Shown here in pieces: positions 56,619-64,000 of a stretch of 64,000 nucleotides of DNA; the first letter of the stretch is position 1, and each line of letters starts with the position of its first letter. Position numbers and translations under genes: made by a program. The stretch lies in assembly GCA_024508935.1 (NCBI GenBank), contig JANINW010000027.1:130655-194654 (forward strand). The letters are read 5' to 3'. This DNA comes from Flavipsychrobacter sp. (GTDB lineage Bacteria > Bacteroidota > Bacteroidia > Chitinophagales > Chitinophagaceae). The notes under the pieces were generated by a model. That model saw only the letters and a list, made by a program, of their open reading frames with translations, was not told the origin of the DNA and made no database searches.

Positions 56619-58250
56619 ATGAAGCGATTATTTGCCTTCCTGTTTTTTTGCTGTTTTACTAAAATGCTTTTTGCACAGGCGCCTGTTTTTACCAAGTTTA
56701 CGATCAGCCCCGTTTTCTTTACCACAGCGGTATCAGACTTAGACCAGTTTACAGAAGTAAACGGCAAACTGATATTTCATGTATCGGCACCCAAAATGGA
56801 TACCAACATTTGGCAAACCGACGGTACTGTAGCCGGCACAAGGCCTTTTATAAAATCCTATGTATTCCCAACCATATGGACAGTGATGAATGGCAATATT
56901 TATTTTACTAAAAACGATACAGGCAGCAATGTGGACTTGTGGGTTACCGATGGTACTAATGCCGGTACACATATCTTAAAAGATATCAACCCCGGGCCGT
57001 TAAACACCACCGTTCCTTTTTTCACGCAGGCTGTATACAATAACAAGCTCTATTTTATGGCCAGCGACAGCACTCATGGTTATGAACTGTGGAGCACCGA
57101 TGGCGAGGCGGGCACTTCAATGCTGGCAGATATCAATGCTGGCATTGAAGGTTCCTATCCGTTTGCTTTCGTCAATTACAAGGGCAAGCTTTACTTCTGT
57201 GCCGATTCTGCAAATATGAGCGGGTTGTGGGTAACAGATGGAACCCAGGCAGGTACTCACCATATAAAAATTATTGACCCTACTTCAACAAATACACGGT
57301 GTCTTGCAGGCAAGGAGGTCAATAACCTGCTGGTATTTATGGCCAATGACAGCAGCGGCTTTGAACCTTGGACGACAGACGGCACTGAAGCAGGCACTTA
57401 TAAGGTCAAAGATATATGCCCCGGCAAAAAGGGTTCATTATTTGCAAGCTACGAGGACGACTCCTTTTTTACAGCGTATAACGGCAAACTATATTTCTAT
57501 GCTGATACCAGTACCATCTTCAGCACACCACAACTTTGGGCGACCGATGGTACTACAGCGGGTACTGTAATGATAAAAGATATACAGGGGAACAACAGTA
57601 AAGCGGTATTTAACGGAAAAATGTATACCATGGCCCGCGAAACCCTCAATCCTGCCAACTCAGGCCTATGGGTGAGCGATGGCACTACCGCGGGAACTAC
57701 ACTTATAAAAACATTTTCAAGCACTAATCCAAAACCCGGGGACTGGCCGTATTTCGTACCCTACCACGGTACATTATATTTCACTCAGAACGATAACACA
57801 AAATCCGGATGGCAGTTGTGGCATACGGATGGTACCAGCACAGGCACGGAATCTGTCATGCCCCAAAATGCTAATTCAAATGCACTGGATTATGCAAAGG
57901 ACATGATCGTTTATAATGATGCTTTGTATTTCTTTGCCAGCTATGATAGTTCTAAAGGACAGTTGTGGTCTTTCCGCGGCTTCCCGGCAAGCATTTCAGC
58001 TTCCGATAACACAATCTCCACATTCAGCATATTCCCAAACCCTGCCAGTACTAATCTCACCGTAGAAACCCATAAGCCTTATTATAAAGGCAACATTGAA
58101 TTGTTTGATACAAAAGGTAGCCTTCTCTTCAAACAACGCCTTGATGGCATTCATACAACAATCCCCACTCAAAACATACCTAAAGGCCTCTACATAGCCA
58201 CGATAACGCTCGATGGGGAACGTAGTTCGCAACAGCTCGCAATAGAATAA
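56619..58250 (+). CDS. ELWxxDGT-repeat T9SS cargo protein
   Basis: A 543-residue protein with a signal peptide (MKRLFAFLFFCCFTKMLFAQ), about nine repeats of the ELWxxDGT-x-AGT type (LWVTDGTNAGTH, ELWSTDGEAGTS, LWVTDGTQAGTH, LWATDGTTAGTV, LWVSDGTTAGTT) and a T9SS type A sorting domain at the end (IFPNPASTNLTVETH, KGLYIATITL). The repeats probably build a beta-propeller or solenoid at the cell surface. Function unknown. Confidence 0.9.
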   Translation: MKRLFAFLFFCCFTKMLFAQAPVFTKFTISPVFFTTAVSDLDQFTEVNGKLIFHVSAPKMDTNIWQTDGTVAGTRPFIKSYVFPTIWTVMNGNIYFTKNDTGSNVDLWVTDGTNAGTHILKDINPGPLNTTVPFFTQAVYNNKLYFMASDSTHGYELWSTDGEAGTSMLADINAGIEGSYPFAFVNYKGKLYFCADSANMSGLWVTDGTQAGTHHIKIIDPTSTNTRCLAGKEVNNLLVFMANDSSGFEPWTTDGTEAGTYKVKDICPGKKGSLFASYEDDSFFTAYNGKLYFYADTSTIFSTPQLWATDGTTAGTVMIKDIQGNNSKAVFNGKMYTMARETLNPANSGLWVSDGTTAGTTLIKTFSSTNPKPGDWPYFVPYHGTLYFTQNDNTKSGWQLWHTDGTSTGTESVMPQNANSNALDYAKDMIVYNDALYFFASYDSSKGQLWSFRGFPASISASDNTISTFSIFPNPASTNLTVETHKPYYKGNIELFDTKGSLLFKQRLDGIHTTIPTQNIPKGLYIATITLDGERSSQQLAIE

Positions 58251-58263
58251 GAAATCGCAGCGA

Positions 58264-58599
58264 TTACCTGTTATTCATTTTCCTGCAGGCGTCTGCGCAT
58301 TTACGGCACATGGCTGCACATTCTTTACAGTGCTCATTATCATGTTTGCTGCATTCTTCGGCACAGGCATCACATGCGTCAGCGCATATGGTGCAAATAC
58401 GGGTGGCATGGCTGCTATCCAGGCTCATAAGCTGGGCTGCTGCATAGCACAGTGCAGCACATTGCATATCCAGCCTTATACATTCGGCCATCATTTGCAC
58501 ATCTTTCTCCTGCGTGCAGGATGAAGCACAATGGTTGCACACAGCGGCACATTGCAGGCAGGCGTCTATGCATTCTTTATACTGGTGGTATCCGGTCAT
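58264..58599 (-). CDS. Cys-rich four-helix-bundle copper-binding protein (DUF326)
   Basis: A 111-residue protein with cysteines arranged as CxxxCxxC-type pairs along predicted helices (CIDACLQCAAVCNHCASSC, CTICADACDACAEEC, CKECAAMCRKCADAC). This is the pattern of the Csp/DUF326 copper-storage family. No signal peptide is seen, so a cytoplasmic metal store is likely. It is divergent from the ClC gene and only 13 bases from the convergent ELWxxDGT gene. Confidence 0.88.
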   Translation of the reverse strand: MTGYHQYKECIDACLQCAAVCNHCASSCTQEKDVQMMAECIRLDMQCAALCYAAAQLMSLDSSHATRICTICADACDACAEECSKHDNEHCKECAAMCRKCADACRKMNNR

Positions 58600-58763
58600 A
58601 AAACTATTTTTAAGATGAATGTGTTTTCAAAATGCGCATAAATCATACCCTCACGTATTAAAAAAGAATGCAGCTATAAAAGACGCATATTAAAAACCTA
58701 TGAAAAAGGGAAACAGCACCTGAACAAGTAGGTTGCGATATCCATTATGCGGATATTTGCAGT

Positions 58764-60116
58764 ATGCAAAGATGGGTAGCCCGCTTCAGGGTAAGGCTAA
58801 AACGGATATTTGATGTTATTACCAATGATAAAATAAAAACAAATATCCTTGAAGCCATTCCATTCTGGATAGCATCCCTTATCACCGGACTGGTAGCCGT
58901 AGCCTATACCAAGCTTTTTAATTATTCCGAGCATTTGCTGCACAGCACCTTACATGGTGCCAAGTGGGCTATCTTTATTATGGCGCCAGCCAGCTTTTTA
59001 TTCGCATGGTACTTAACAAAGCTGTTTGCCCCCAATGCCAAAGGCAGCGGCATACCACAGGTAATGGCTGCCATAGACCTTTCATCCTCCAAATACGATA
59101 AGGGTATCAGCCGCTTGCTGAGTGTGCGCATAGCATTGGTAAAGATCGGTTCCAGCCTGGCCATGGTGTTTGGCGGTGGTGCTGTAGGCCGCGAAGGCCC
59201 CACTATACAAATTGCAGGCTCTATTTTCCGTATGGTGAATAAATGGATACCTTCCAGCTGGCCGCGCCTGTCACAAAAGAGCTATATGCTCACCGGGGCT
59301 GCAGCAGGACTAGCGGCAGCTTTCAATACGCCCTTGGGGGGTATCGTATTTGCCATAGAAGAACTGGCGCGGGTGCATATCAGTTTCTTTAGGTCTGCAC
59401 TGTTTACCGCTGTTATTATTGCAGGCCTTGCCGCACAGGGTTTCCTCGGTCCCTACCTCTACCTCGGTTACCCCGATGTGCAACACCTGTCTCCGTTCAT
59501 ATTCATAGGAGTAGTATTGGCAGCTATAGCATCGGGCTTGCTCGGGGCTATTATGTGCCGGCTGATACTGAACCTGATGCGCCGGAAACGTGGAACCGGT
59601 AAAACGGTTGTGTATATTCTCATCACCGGCCTGCTTGTAGCAGCCATTGCCTACTTTCTCAACGACGATATACTGGGCTCCGGTAAGGACATCATGAATA
59701 AAACCCTGTTCACTACCAACAAGCACGTGAGCTGGGAAACCATGCTGGCACGCATCATCGGGCCTGTTCTTTCATTCAATGTAGGTGCTGCCGGCGGCAT
59801 ATTTGCACCTTCGCTGGCGGCTGGTGCATCAGTAGGGTCTTACTTGTCGGGCCTGCTGGGCATAGTCGGTGCCAATGCCAATATCCTGATACTGAGCGGC
59901 ATGGTGGGTTTTCTTACCGGCGTTACACGTACACCGTTTACTTCTGCCATATTAGTACTGGAAATGACCGACCGGCATAGCGTTATCTTTCACCTGATGC
60001 TGGCCGCGCTGATATCCAATATTGCCGCTCTTATCATTGATAAACATTCGTTTTACGAACAGTTGAAGGAAGGTTATAAAGAAGATGTAAAAGAAGCCAT
60101 AGCTGAAGGGAAATAA
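58764..60116 (+). CDS. ClC-type chloride channel or H+/Cl- antiporter
   Basis: A 450-residue membrane protein with the ClC signature motifs GSGIPQV (residues 94-100), GREGP (142-146, with the gating glutamate Glu144) and GGIFAPSLAAGA in the second half. The C-terminal half carries GFLTGVTRTPFTSAILVLEMT. There is no cytoplasmic CBS domain, so this is the short bacterial form. Glu144 fits a gated or coupled transporter; channel versus antiporter cannot be decided by eye. The nearest gene is the divergent DUF326 gene. Confidence 0.92.
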   Translation: MQRWVARFRVRLKRIFDVITNDKIKTNILEAIPFWIASLITGLVAVAYTKLFNYSEHLLHSTLHGAKWAIFIMAPASFLFAWYLTKLFAPNAKGSGIPQVMAAIDLSSSKYDKGISRLLSVRIALVKIGSSLAMVFGGGAVGREGPTIQIAGSIFRMVNKWIPSSWPRLSQKSYMLTGAAAGLAAAFNTPLGGIVFAIEELARVHISFFRSALFTAVIIAGLAAQGFLGPYLYLGYPDVQHLSPFIFIGVVLAAIASGLLGAIMCRLILNLMRRKRGTGKTVVYILITGLLVAAIAYFLNDDILGSGKDIMNKTLFTTNKHVSWETMLARIIGPVLSFNVGAAGGIFAPSLAAGASVGSYLSGLLGIVGANANILILSGMVGFLTGVTRTPFTSAILVLEMTDRHSVIFHLMLAALISNIAALIIDKHSFYEQLKEGYKEDVKEAIAEGK

Positions 60117-60141
60117 TCATCTGCTATTTTATTATAAGAAA

Positions 60142-60166
60142 ATGGGCAGCCTTTCGGGCTGCCCAT
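60142..60166. terminator. Terminator between the ClC gene and the repeat-protein gene
   Basis: Hairpin ATGGGCAGCC/GGCTGCCCAT with a short TTTCG loop. The T-run is weak on the plus strand (TTCC) and better on the minus strand (TTTTCTTATAAT). Located between convergent genes. Confidence 0.7.
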
Positions 60167-60191
60167 TCCACAAGCGAAGAACAAGAATTAT

Positions 60192-61397
60192 TTAGTGTAC
60201 GATAGCTACGTGTTTTACTGCTGAGCTATTGCCGGTTTGAATGCTCAGTATATAATTGCCTGCCGGCAAGTCTGCCACTGGCAGGCTTAATGCGTTGTTA
60301 TACGCAGGGCTTTCCTGCAGCCTTACTTTATGCCCACTCATGTCTGTGAGCATAAGGCTATATGTTTTACCATTACTGTTATCGATACTTATGTTCAGCT
60401 TATCCGTGGCAGGCACAGGGTACACATCCACTTTAGCTTGCAGCGGTACATTTGCAACCCCGGTTGCAGTGAATGACTGGTAGTAATAAGTAGCACGATA
60501 GCTGGAGGTGGTGTATTCCCAGAAACCACCGGTATTCCAGTATTGATTTTCAAACATGGTGCGCTGGTGCTGGGTGAACACAATGGTTGTTTTCTGGTTA
60601 TTATCATAGCTGCTACCGTTCCAGCTTTCCTGGATCATTGTTACCGGGTCGTTATTAGCATCATAGGTATTAGTAGTACGGTTATAATTGGTCCAGGTGC
60701 TGGTACCGCTATTCCATAATAAAGACAATGTAGTTGTAAGCTGGTTGTTTGAATTATAGGAATAGGTCTCTTTCGTATCATTTTTCCACGAACCACCACT
60801 CCAGTTTTGTCTTACCATTTCAGCCTTCTTACCGGCCAGGTTGTAGGTGTAAGAATATTTGGTAGAATTATCCCAACTGCTGGTACCACTGTTCCAGTTT
60901 TGATCGATGGCAGTTGTAAGCTGGTTACTTGTATAGGTATACATTGTCCTGTAACTGTTAACCCAACTGCTGGTGCCCGTATTCCAGTTCTGGGTTACAG
61001 AGCTTAGCTTGTTATGTGCCGCATCATAGGTCATAATGGTTTGCGAAGAAACATCCCAGCTTGATCCGTTCCAATTTTCGCTTACCTGTTTTACTATATC
61101 ATCGTTGGCGTCAAAAGTGCTGGTAGCGCGGTAAGCAGGCGTCCATGAACTGGTGCCGCTGTTCCAGGTATAACTAATACCATTATCGTATTGCAACACT
61201 GGTGGGTCTATGTCTACATTCCCTTCGTGCGAACCGCTGTAATTGATATGTGTTGAATCAGACTTTTGGAAAATAGCACCATCATAATGTTCCTGCAATG
61301 CGTCTATAACGCGCCTGTGAGTGACTTGTGCCGGTGCCTGGAATGTGTTGGCGCACAGTAATATCCCGGTAAACAGCAGTGTAATTTTGTTTTTCAT
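60192..61397 (-). CDS. Tryptophan-rich tandem-repeat T9SS cargo protein
   Basis: A 401-residue protein with a signal peptide (ending APAQ), about eight tandem repeats of roughly 30 residues, and a T9SS type A sorting domain (VDVYPVPATDKLNIS, NALSLPVADLPAGNYILSI). Each repeat begins near NWNSGTSSW and contains an aromatic TYTY-type strand and a Gln-rich turn (for example NWNTGTSSWVNSY). The repeats are conserved at DNA level too. The pattern resembles RHS/YD-type repeats but is not identical. Function unknown. Confidence 0.85.
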   Translation of the reverse strand: MKNKITLLFTGILLCANTFQAPAQVTHRRVIDALQEHYDGAIFQKSDSTHINYSGSHEGNVDIDPPVLQYDNGISYTWNSGTSSWTPAYRATSTFDANDDIVKQVSENWNGSSWDVSSQTIMTYDAAHNKLSSVTQNWNTGTSSWVNSYRTMYTYTSNQLTTAIDQNWNSGTSSWDNSTKYSYTYNLAGKKAEMVRQNWSGGSWKNDTKETYSYNSNNQLTTTLSLLWNSGTSTWTNYNRTTNTYDANNDPVTMIQESWNGSSYDNNQKTTIVFTQHQRTMFENQYWNTGGFWEYTTSSYRATYYYQSFTATGVANVPLQAKVDVYPVPATDKLNISIDNSNGKTYSLMLTDMSGHKVRLQESPAYNNALSLPVADLPAGNYILSIQTGNSSAVKHVAIVH

Positions 61398-61677
61398 GTA
61401 ATTGTTTTTAATGATGAATAAATGTTCAGGTTAAAATTCAATACAAAAAAACAACCTAAAAAGTTCGCTGCAGTGCGTAGTTATACGCATTTCTTCAAGC
61501 ACCAAAAAAACAATAAAACAGCTGGTATCAATCATAAATAATTATGCATCATAGAGATATACACGCCTTGGTATTGATACGGGCATATAACAGGCTTGTC
61601 TAAAAAATATTTTAATTCCACCTACTCTATGGCATGGTTATTTTTGTGTTGCATTACAACATACATATATCTATATC

Positions 61678-61845
61678 ATGGCAAAGGCAGTAAAGACCAA
61701 AAAAACAGCCATGCCTGAACTGAATTTTGAACAGGCTGCTGAAAAGAAAAATATTAAGGCTATAGCTACCAAAGCTAAAAAAGACCTTGAAGACAAAGTA
61801 GATAAGATCAACACAAAGAAACTGGATAAGAACATTACTCTTTAA
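61678..61845 (+). CDS. Small Lys-rich protein of unknown function
   Basis: A 55-residue open frame (MAKAVKTKKTAMPELNF... ending KLDKNITL) with many Lys and Ala residues and predicted helix. It is too short for family recognition. The start codon follows an AT-rich spacer (61398-61677) that contains an 8-base inverted repeat, GTATCAAT/ATTGATAC (61525 and 61573), and no other gene. Possibly a DNA- or membrane-binding peptide; this is a guess from composition only. Confidence 0.5.
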   Translation: MAKAVKTKKTAMPELNFEQAAEKKNIKAIATKAKKDLEDKVDKINTKKLDKNITL

Positions 61846-61874
61846 AGCTCGTTGAATAACACTTTATCATCTTG

Positions 61875-62300
61875 TTAATCTTCTTTACTAATATTCATTA
61901 GATCTATTACAAGATTTAATGCATCCATATTACTGCGCGTATGCAGTTTTAAGGGCTTTACTATATAACCTGAAACACTCAATGCTGTAGCGGCTGTTCG
62001 CTCGGCTGTTTCGTTAGATGTAGTGATGACAAAACACTTCAGGTGTTTCCATTTTTCTGTACTGCGCACCTGCTCTATAAATTCCAGGCCATTCATTTTA
62101 GGCATGTTCAGGTCTACCAGGGTTATATCCGGTAATTCCCCTGCACCAAATACAGATCCATTCTCTAAAACATCTAATGCATCTTCTCCATTGCGTGCGT
62201 GGGTGAGCTGGTACAGCAGGTTTAATTTATCCAGCGAGCGTGTAATTTCTATTACATCCAGTTCGTCGTCTTCTACCAGTAATATATGTATCGGTTTCAT
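61875..62300 (-). CDS. Response regulator, single receiver domain (CheY/Rcp1-like)
   Basis: A 141-residue stand-alone receiver domain. Acidic pocket residues Asp11-Asp12 (VEDDELD), phospho-acceptor Asp63 (VDLNMPKMNG), Thr in VITTSN and Lys115 (YIVKPLK) are all present. There is no DNA-binding output domain, so it works by protein contact or as a phospho-relay step. It starts three bases after the kinase gene stop and is surely co-transcribed with it. Confidence 0.95.
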   Translation of the reverse strand: MKPIHILLVEDDELDVIEITRSLDKLNLLYQLTHARNGEDALDVLENGSVFGAGELPDITLVDLNMPKMNGLEFIEQVRSTEKWKHLKCFVITTSNETAERTAATALSVSGYIVKPLKLHTRSNMDALNLVIDLMNISKED

Positions 62301-62303
62301 CTT

Positions 62304-63770
62304 TTATGTTTTTGGCCAGGTAAATGAAAAAACAGAACCCTTTCCTTCTTCTGAGCGCAGTTTAATGGTTTGGCCCTTGCTATCCAGTATCTTCTTAACA
62401 ATAGCTAATCCTACACCGGTGCTTTCGAAACTGTCTCTTTCTTTCAGGGTCTGGAAAATGGTGAATATGCGTTTATAATGTTTCTCAGGTATACCTATTC
62501 CATTGTCTGATATGTAGAACTCATATTTATCTGTATGTTCTCTCGATGATATATGTAATAGCAAGACCTCTTTATCATTGTATTTCACCGCGTTGCTGAT
62601 GATATTAGAGAACACCTGGAACAACAATACTCTTTCCGTATGTACTACAGGCAGTTGTGTTGTAACAGCTTCTATGCTCTTATCAGTATTATTATCCAAT
62701 ATCTCGTTCACCAGTTCATTCACATTAACATCCTCCTGCTCAAAATGTTCTTTATCAATGCGGGCATAGGCCAGCAAGCCTTCAATAAGGTTCTCTGCCC
62801 GTGTTATACGGCCTTTTATCAATTCCAGGTATTCGCGCAGTTTCGTACCCAGCTCCTGCTGGTGGTCTTCTTCTATCCAGTTCACCACGTTAGCAATACC
62901 GCGCAGCGGGCTCTTCATATCGTGCGATACGATGTGTGCAAACTGGTCGAGTTCTGCATTAGACTGCTGCAGCAATGAAATGTTCTTTGACAGCTCAGCA
63001 GCCATGTGGTTCAGTGAGCGTGCCAGTTCGCTCAGTTCATCATTGCCCACCGCCTCGATATTCGTATCATATTTCCCAGCTGCTATGGTATTGGCCATAG
63101 CCACCATGCGGTTGATACGGCCGGATATTTTGCGTACCAGGAAAAACACTACTCCCAATGCCGCTATCACCGATATACCCGTAAAAAGAAAAGAAAGCCT
63201 GCGGGTTTTATTCACGGTATGCGTCAATTCGTTTTTTCGGGTATTGCGTACATTATATTCGTATGCAGAGAACTGCCTGAATTTCTCCTGCAGCCTGGCC
63301 TGCATTTCTTTCTCTGCACCGGTAGCAATTTTCTCCTTATATATCCTATTGAAGGTATCGAGGCTGGCACTACTATTAGAGGAGAGCAGCTTGGCCCGGC
63401 GCAGTGGTTCAGTATACGCATCTGTCCACTGGTCGTTCAGTTGTTTTATTTCCGACAACAACCGGATCTGGCTACTGTCTGTGAGCATGGGAGACAGTTC
63501 CAGCAATATGGAATCGTTCTCTTTGCCGGCCATATCATACGATTCTACAAAAGAATTCTCACCCGTTATCAGGTAGCCCCTCAATCCGCTTACCATATTC
63601 AGCATATTGCGCTGAAAACGGTTGCTTTTGCGTATGATCTCGGTAGATCGGGTAAAATATTCATTGTCGTCTGTAATATCCTTAGAGAGCTTGAAATTGA
63701 TATAGGTGGTAAGGGCAAATAATGCCAATATGGAAACAAAACTCAGGAATATGTAATAGGATATCTTCAT
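62304..63770 (-). CDS. Membrane sensor histidine kinase
   Basis: A 488-residue kinase. TM1 is at residues 4-22, a CHASE3-like four-helix sensor covers about 30-185, TM2 at 193-212, then HAMP, a coiled-coil, the HisKA box IVSHDMKSPLRG with His283, and HATPase_c with the N-box (NIISNAVKYND), G1 (DNGIGIPE) and G2 (GVGLAIVKK) motifs. All catalytic motifs are intact. It forms a two-gene unit with the receiver protein, its likely partner. Confidence 0.96.
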   Translation of the reverse strand: MKISYYIFLSFVSILALFALTTYINFKLSKDITDDNEYFTRSTEIIRKSNRFQRNMLNMVSGLRGYLITGENSFVESYDMAGKENDSILLELSPMLTDSSQIRLLSEIKQLNDQWTDAYTEPLRRAKLLSSNSSASLDTFNRIYKEKIATGAEKEMQARLQEKFRQFSAYEYNVRNTRKNELTHTVNKTRRLSFLFTGISVIAALGVVFFLVRKISGRINRMVAMANTIAAGKYDTNIEAVGNDELSELARSLNHMAAELSKNISLLQQSNAELDQFAHIVSHDMKSPLRGIANVVNWIEEDHQQELGTKLREYLELIKGRITRAENLIEGLLAYARIDKEHFEQEDVNVNELVNEILDNNTDKSIEAVTTQLPVVHTERVLLFQVFSNIISNAVKYNDKEVLLLHISSREHTDKYEFYISDNGIGIPEKHYKRIFTIFQTLKERDSFESTGVGLAIVKKILDSKGQTIKLRSEEGKGSVFSFTWPKT

Positions 63771-63851
63771 CTATGCGAATTACAGCTTGAGTGAGGACGA
63801 CAGGCGTTCAAAAATAAATGAAACGTTCAGCTGCGGAGATTAAAAAACAAA

Positions 63852-63874
63852 AAAGGAGCCTTATAGGCTCCTTT
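63852..63874 (-). terminator. Terminator of the partial minus-strand gene
   Basis: Stem AAAGGAGCC/GGCTCCTTT with a 5-base loop and, on the minus strand, a T-rich run (TTTTTTG). It lies 20 bases after the stop codon at 63895. Confidence 0.85.
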
Positions 63875-63894
63875 GCTATTTAAAAGAATTTGAT

Positions 63895-64000
63895 TTACAG
63901 TTGGGTAGCTGTGTAAACTACGTCTACAGAGTAGTTACCTGCAGGGTAGCTGAAGCCCGGTGTAGCCTGGTATTGTACAGAGAAAGTCTGGTTGCCACCG
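63895..64000 (-). CDS. C-terminal fragment of an unknown secreted-type protein
   Basis: Only the last 34 residues are in the window; they read GGNQTFSVQYQATPG... and end SVDVVYTATQL before TAA at 63895-63897. The strand pattern and the VVYTATQ end look like a small beta-sandwich protein seen in Bacteroidota, but I cannot name it. The rest of the gene, including any signal peptide, lies beyond the window. Confidence 0.6.
   Translation of the reverse strand, partial: GGNQTFSVQYQATPGFSYPAGNYSVDVVYTATQL

Noticed and set aside
61525..61580. Inverted repeat GTATCAAT/ATTGATAC
   Set aside because: Eight bases separated by 40 can occur by chance in AT-rich DNA; kept only as a note in the small-gene entry.

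Overview
The window is chromosomal DNA from a Bacteroidota bacterium, most likely a Chitinophagaceae-like or related Sphingobacteriia-type lineage. The evidence is the type IX secretion (T9SS) locus porV-porU-gldJ, several secreted proteins with T9SS C-terminal sorting domains, Bacteroidota-type promoters (TAnnTTTG at -7), and a tmRNA whose tag reads GEYNYAMAA. No prophage, insertion sequence, integrase or CRISPR array was seen. Most of it reads as ordinary core chromosome, with a more accessory stretch at about 25.6-53 kb.

Layout. 1-6.7 kb: the 3' part of hemW, an unknown secreted protein, the split proton-translocating transhydrogenase pntAA-pntAB-pntB, and a Uup-like ABC-F ATPase. 6.7-15 kb: porV and porU (minus strand) diverge from gldJ, which is followed by murF; this links the T9SS/gliding machinery to cell-wall synthesis. 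15-25.6 kb: groES-groEL, a peroxiredoxin, a T9SS cargo protein, the polyphosphate pair ppk1-ppx, a heptose adenylyltransferase overlapping a flippase-like membrane protein, panD, the rpsF-rpsR-rplI operon behind a structured leader, and ssrA (tmRNA). 25.6-40.8 kb: GNAT, VOC and WYL-regulator genes, an MBOAT/SGNH O-acylation pair whose MBOAT gene carries a C-terminal frameshift, a CPH-type copper ATPase, a PAS/GAF sensor that stops after the histidine-containing dimerisation helices, map, a second ABC-F protein, a medium-chain reductase, a Crp/Fnr regulator, an AHSA1 protein and an FkbM methyltransferase. 40.9-53 kb: a giant Ig/PKD adhesin with a CHU_C (type B) sorting domain, katG, a START protein coupled to a GT39 glycosyltransferase, small proteins, and a MauG-type dihaem peroxidase next to a T9SS cargo protein. 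53-64 kb: tRNA-Asp, accA-dapA, Kelch and ELWxxDGT T9SS cargo proteins, a Cys-rich four-helix copper-binding protein divergent from a ClC transporter, a tryptophan-rich tandem-repeat cargo protein, a small Lys-rich protein, a histidine kinase/response regulator pair, and the 3' end of an unknown gene.

How the genes work together: PorV shuttles cargo to PorU, the sortase-like peptidase that removes the C-terminal signals carried by the six cargo proteins encoded here. GldJ stabilises the gliding/secretion machinery. Oxidative and metal stress functions recur (peroxiredoxin, KatG, MauG peroxidase, CopB, DUF326 protein). Function names come from motif recognition by eye; no database search was run.
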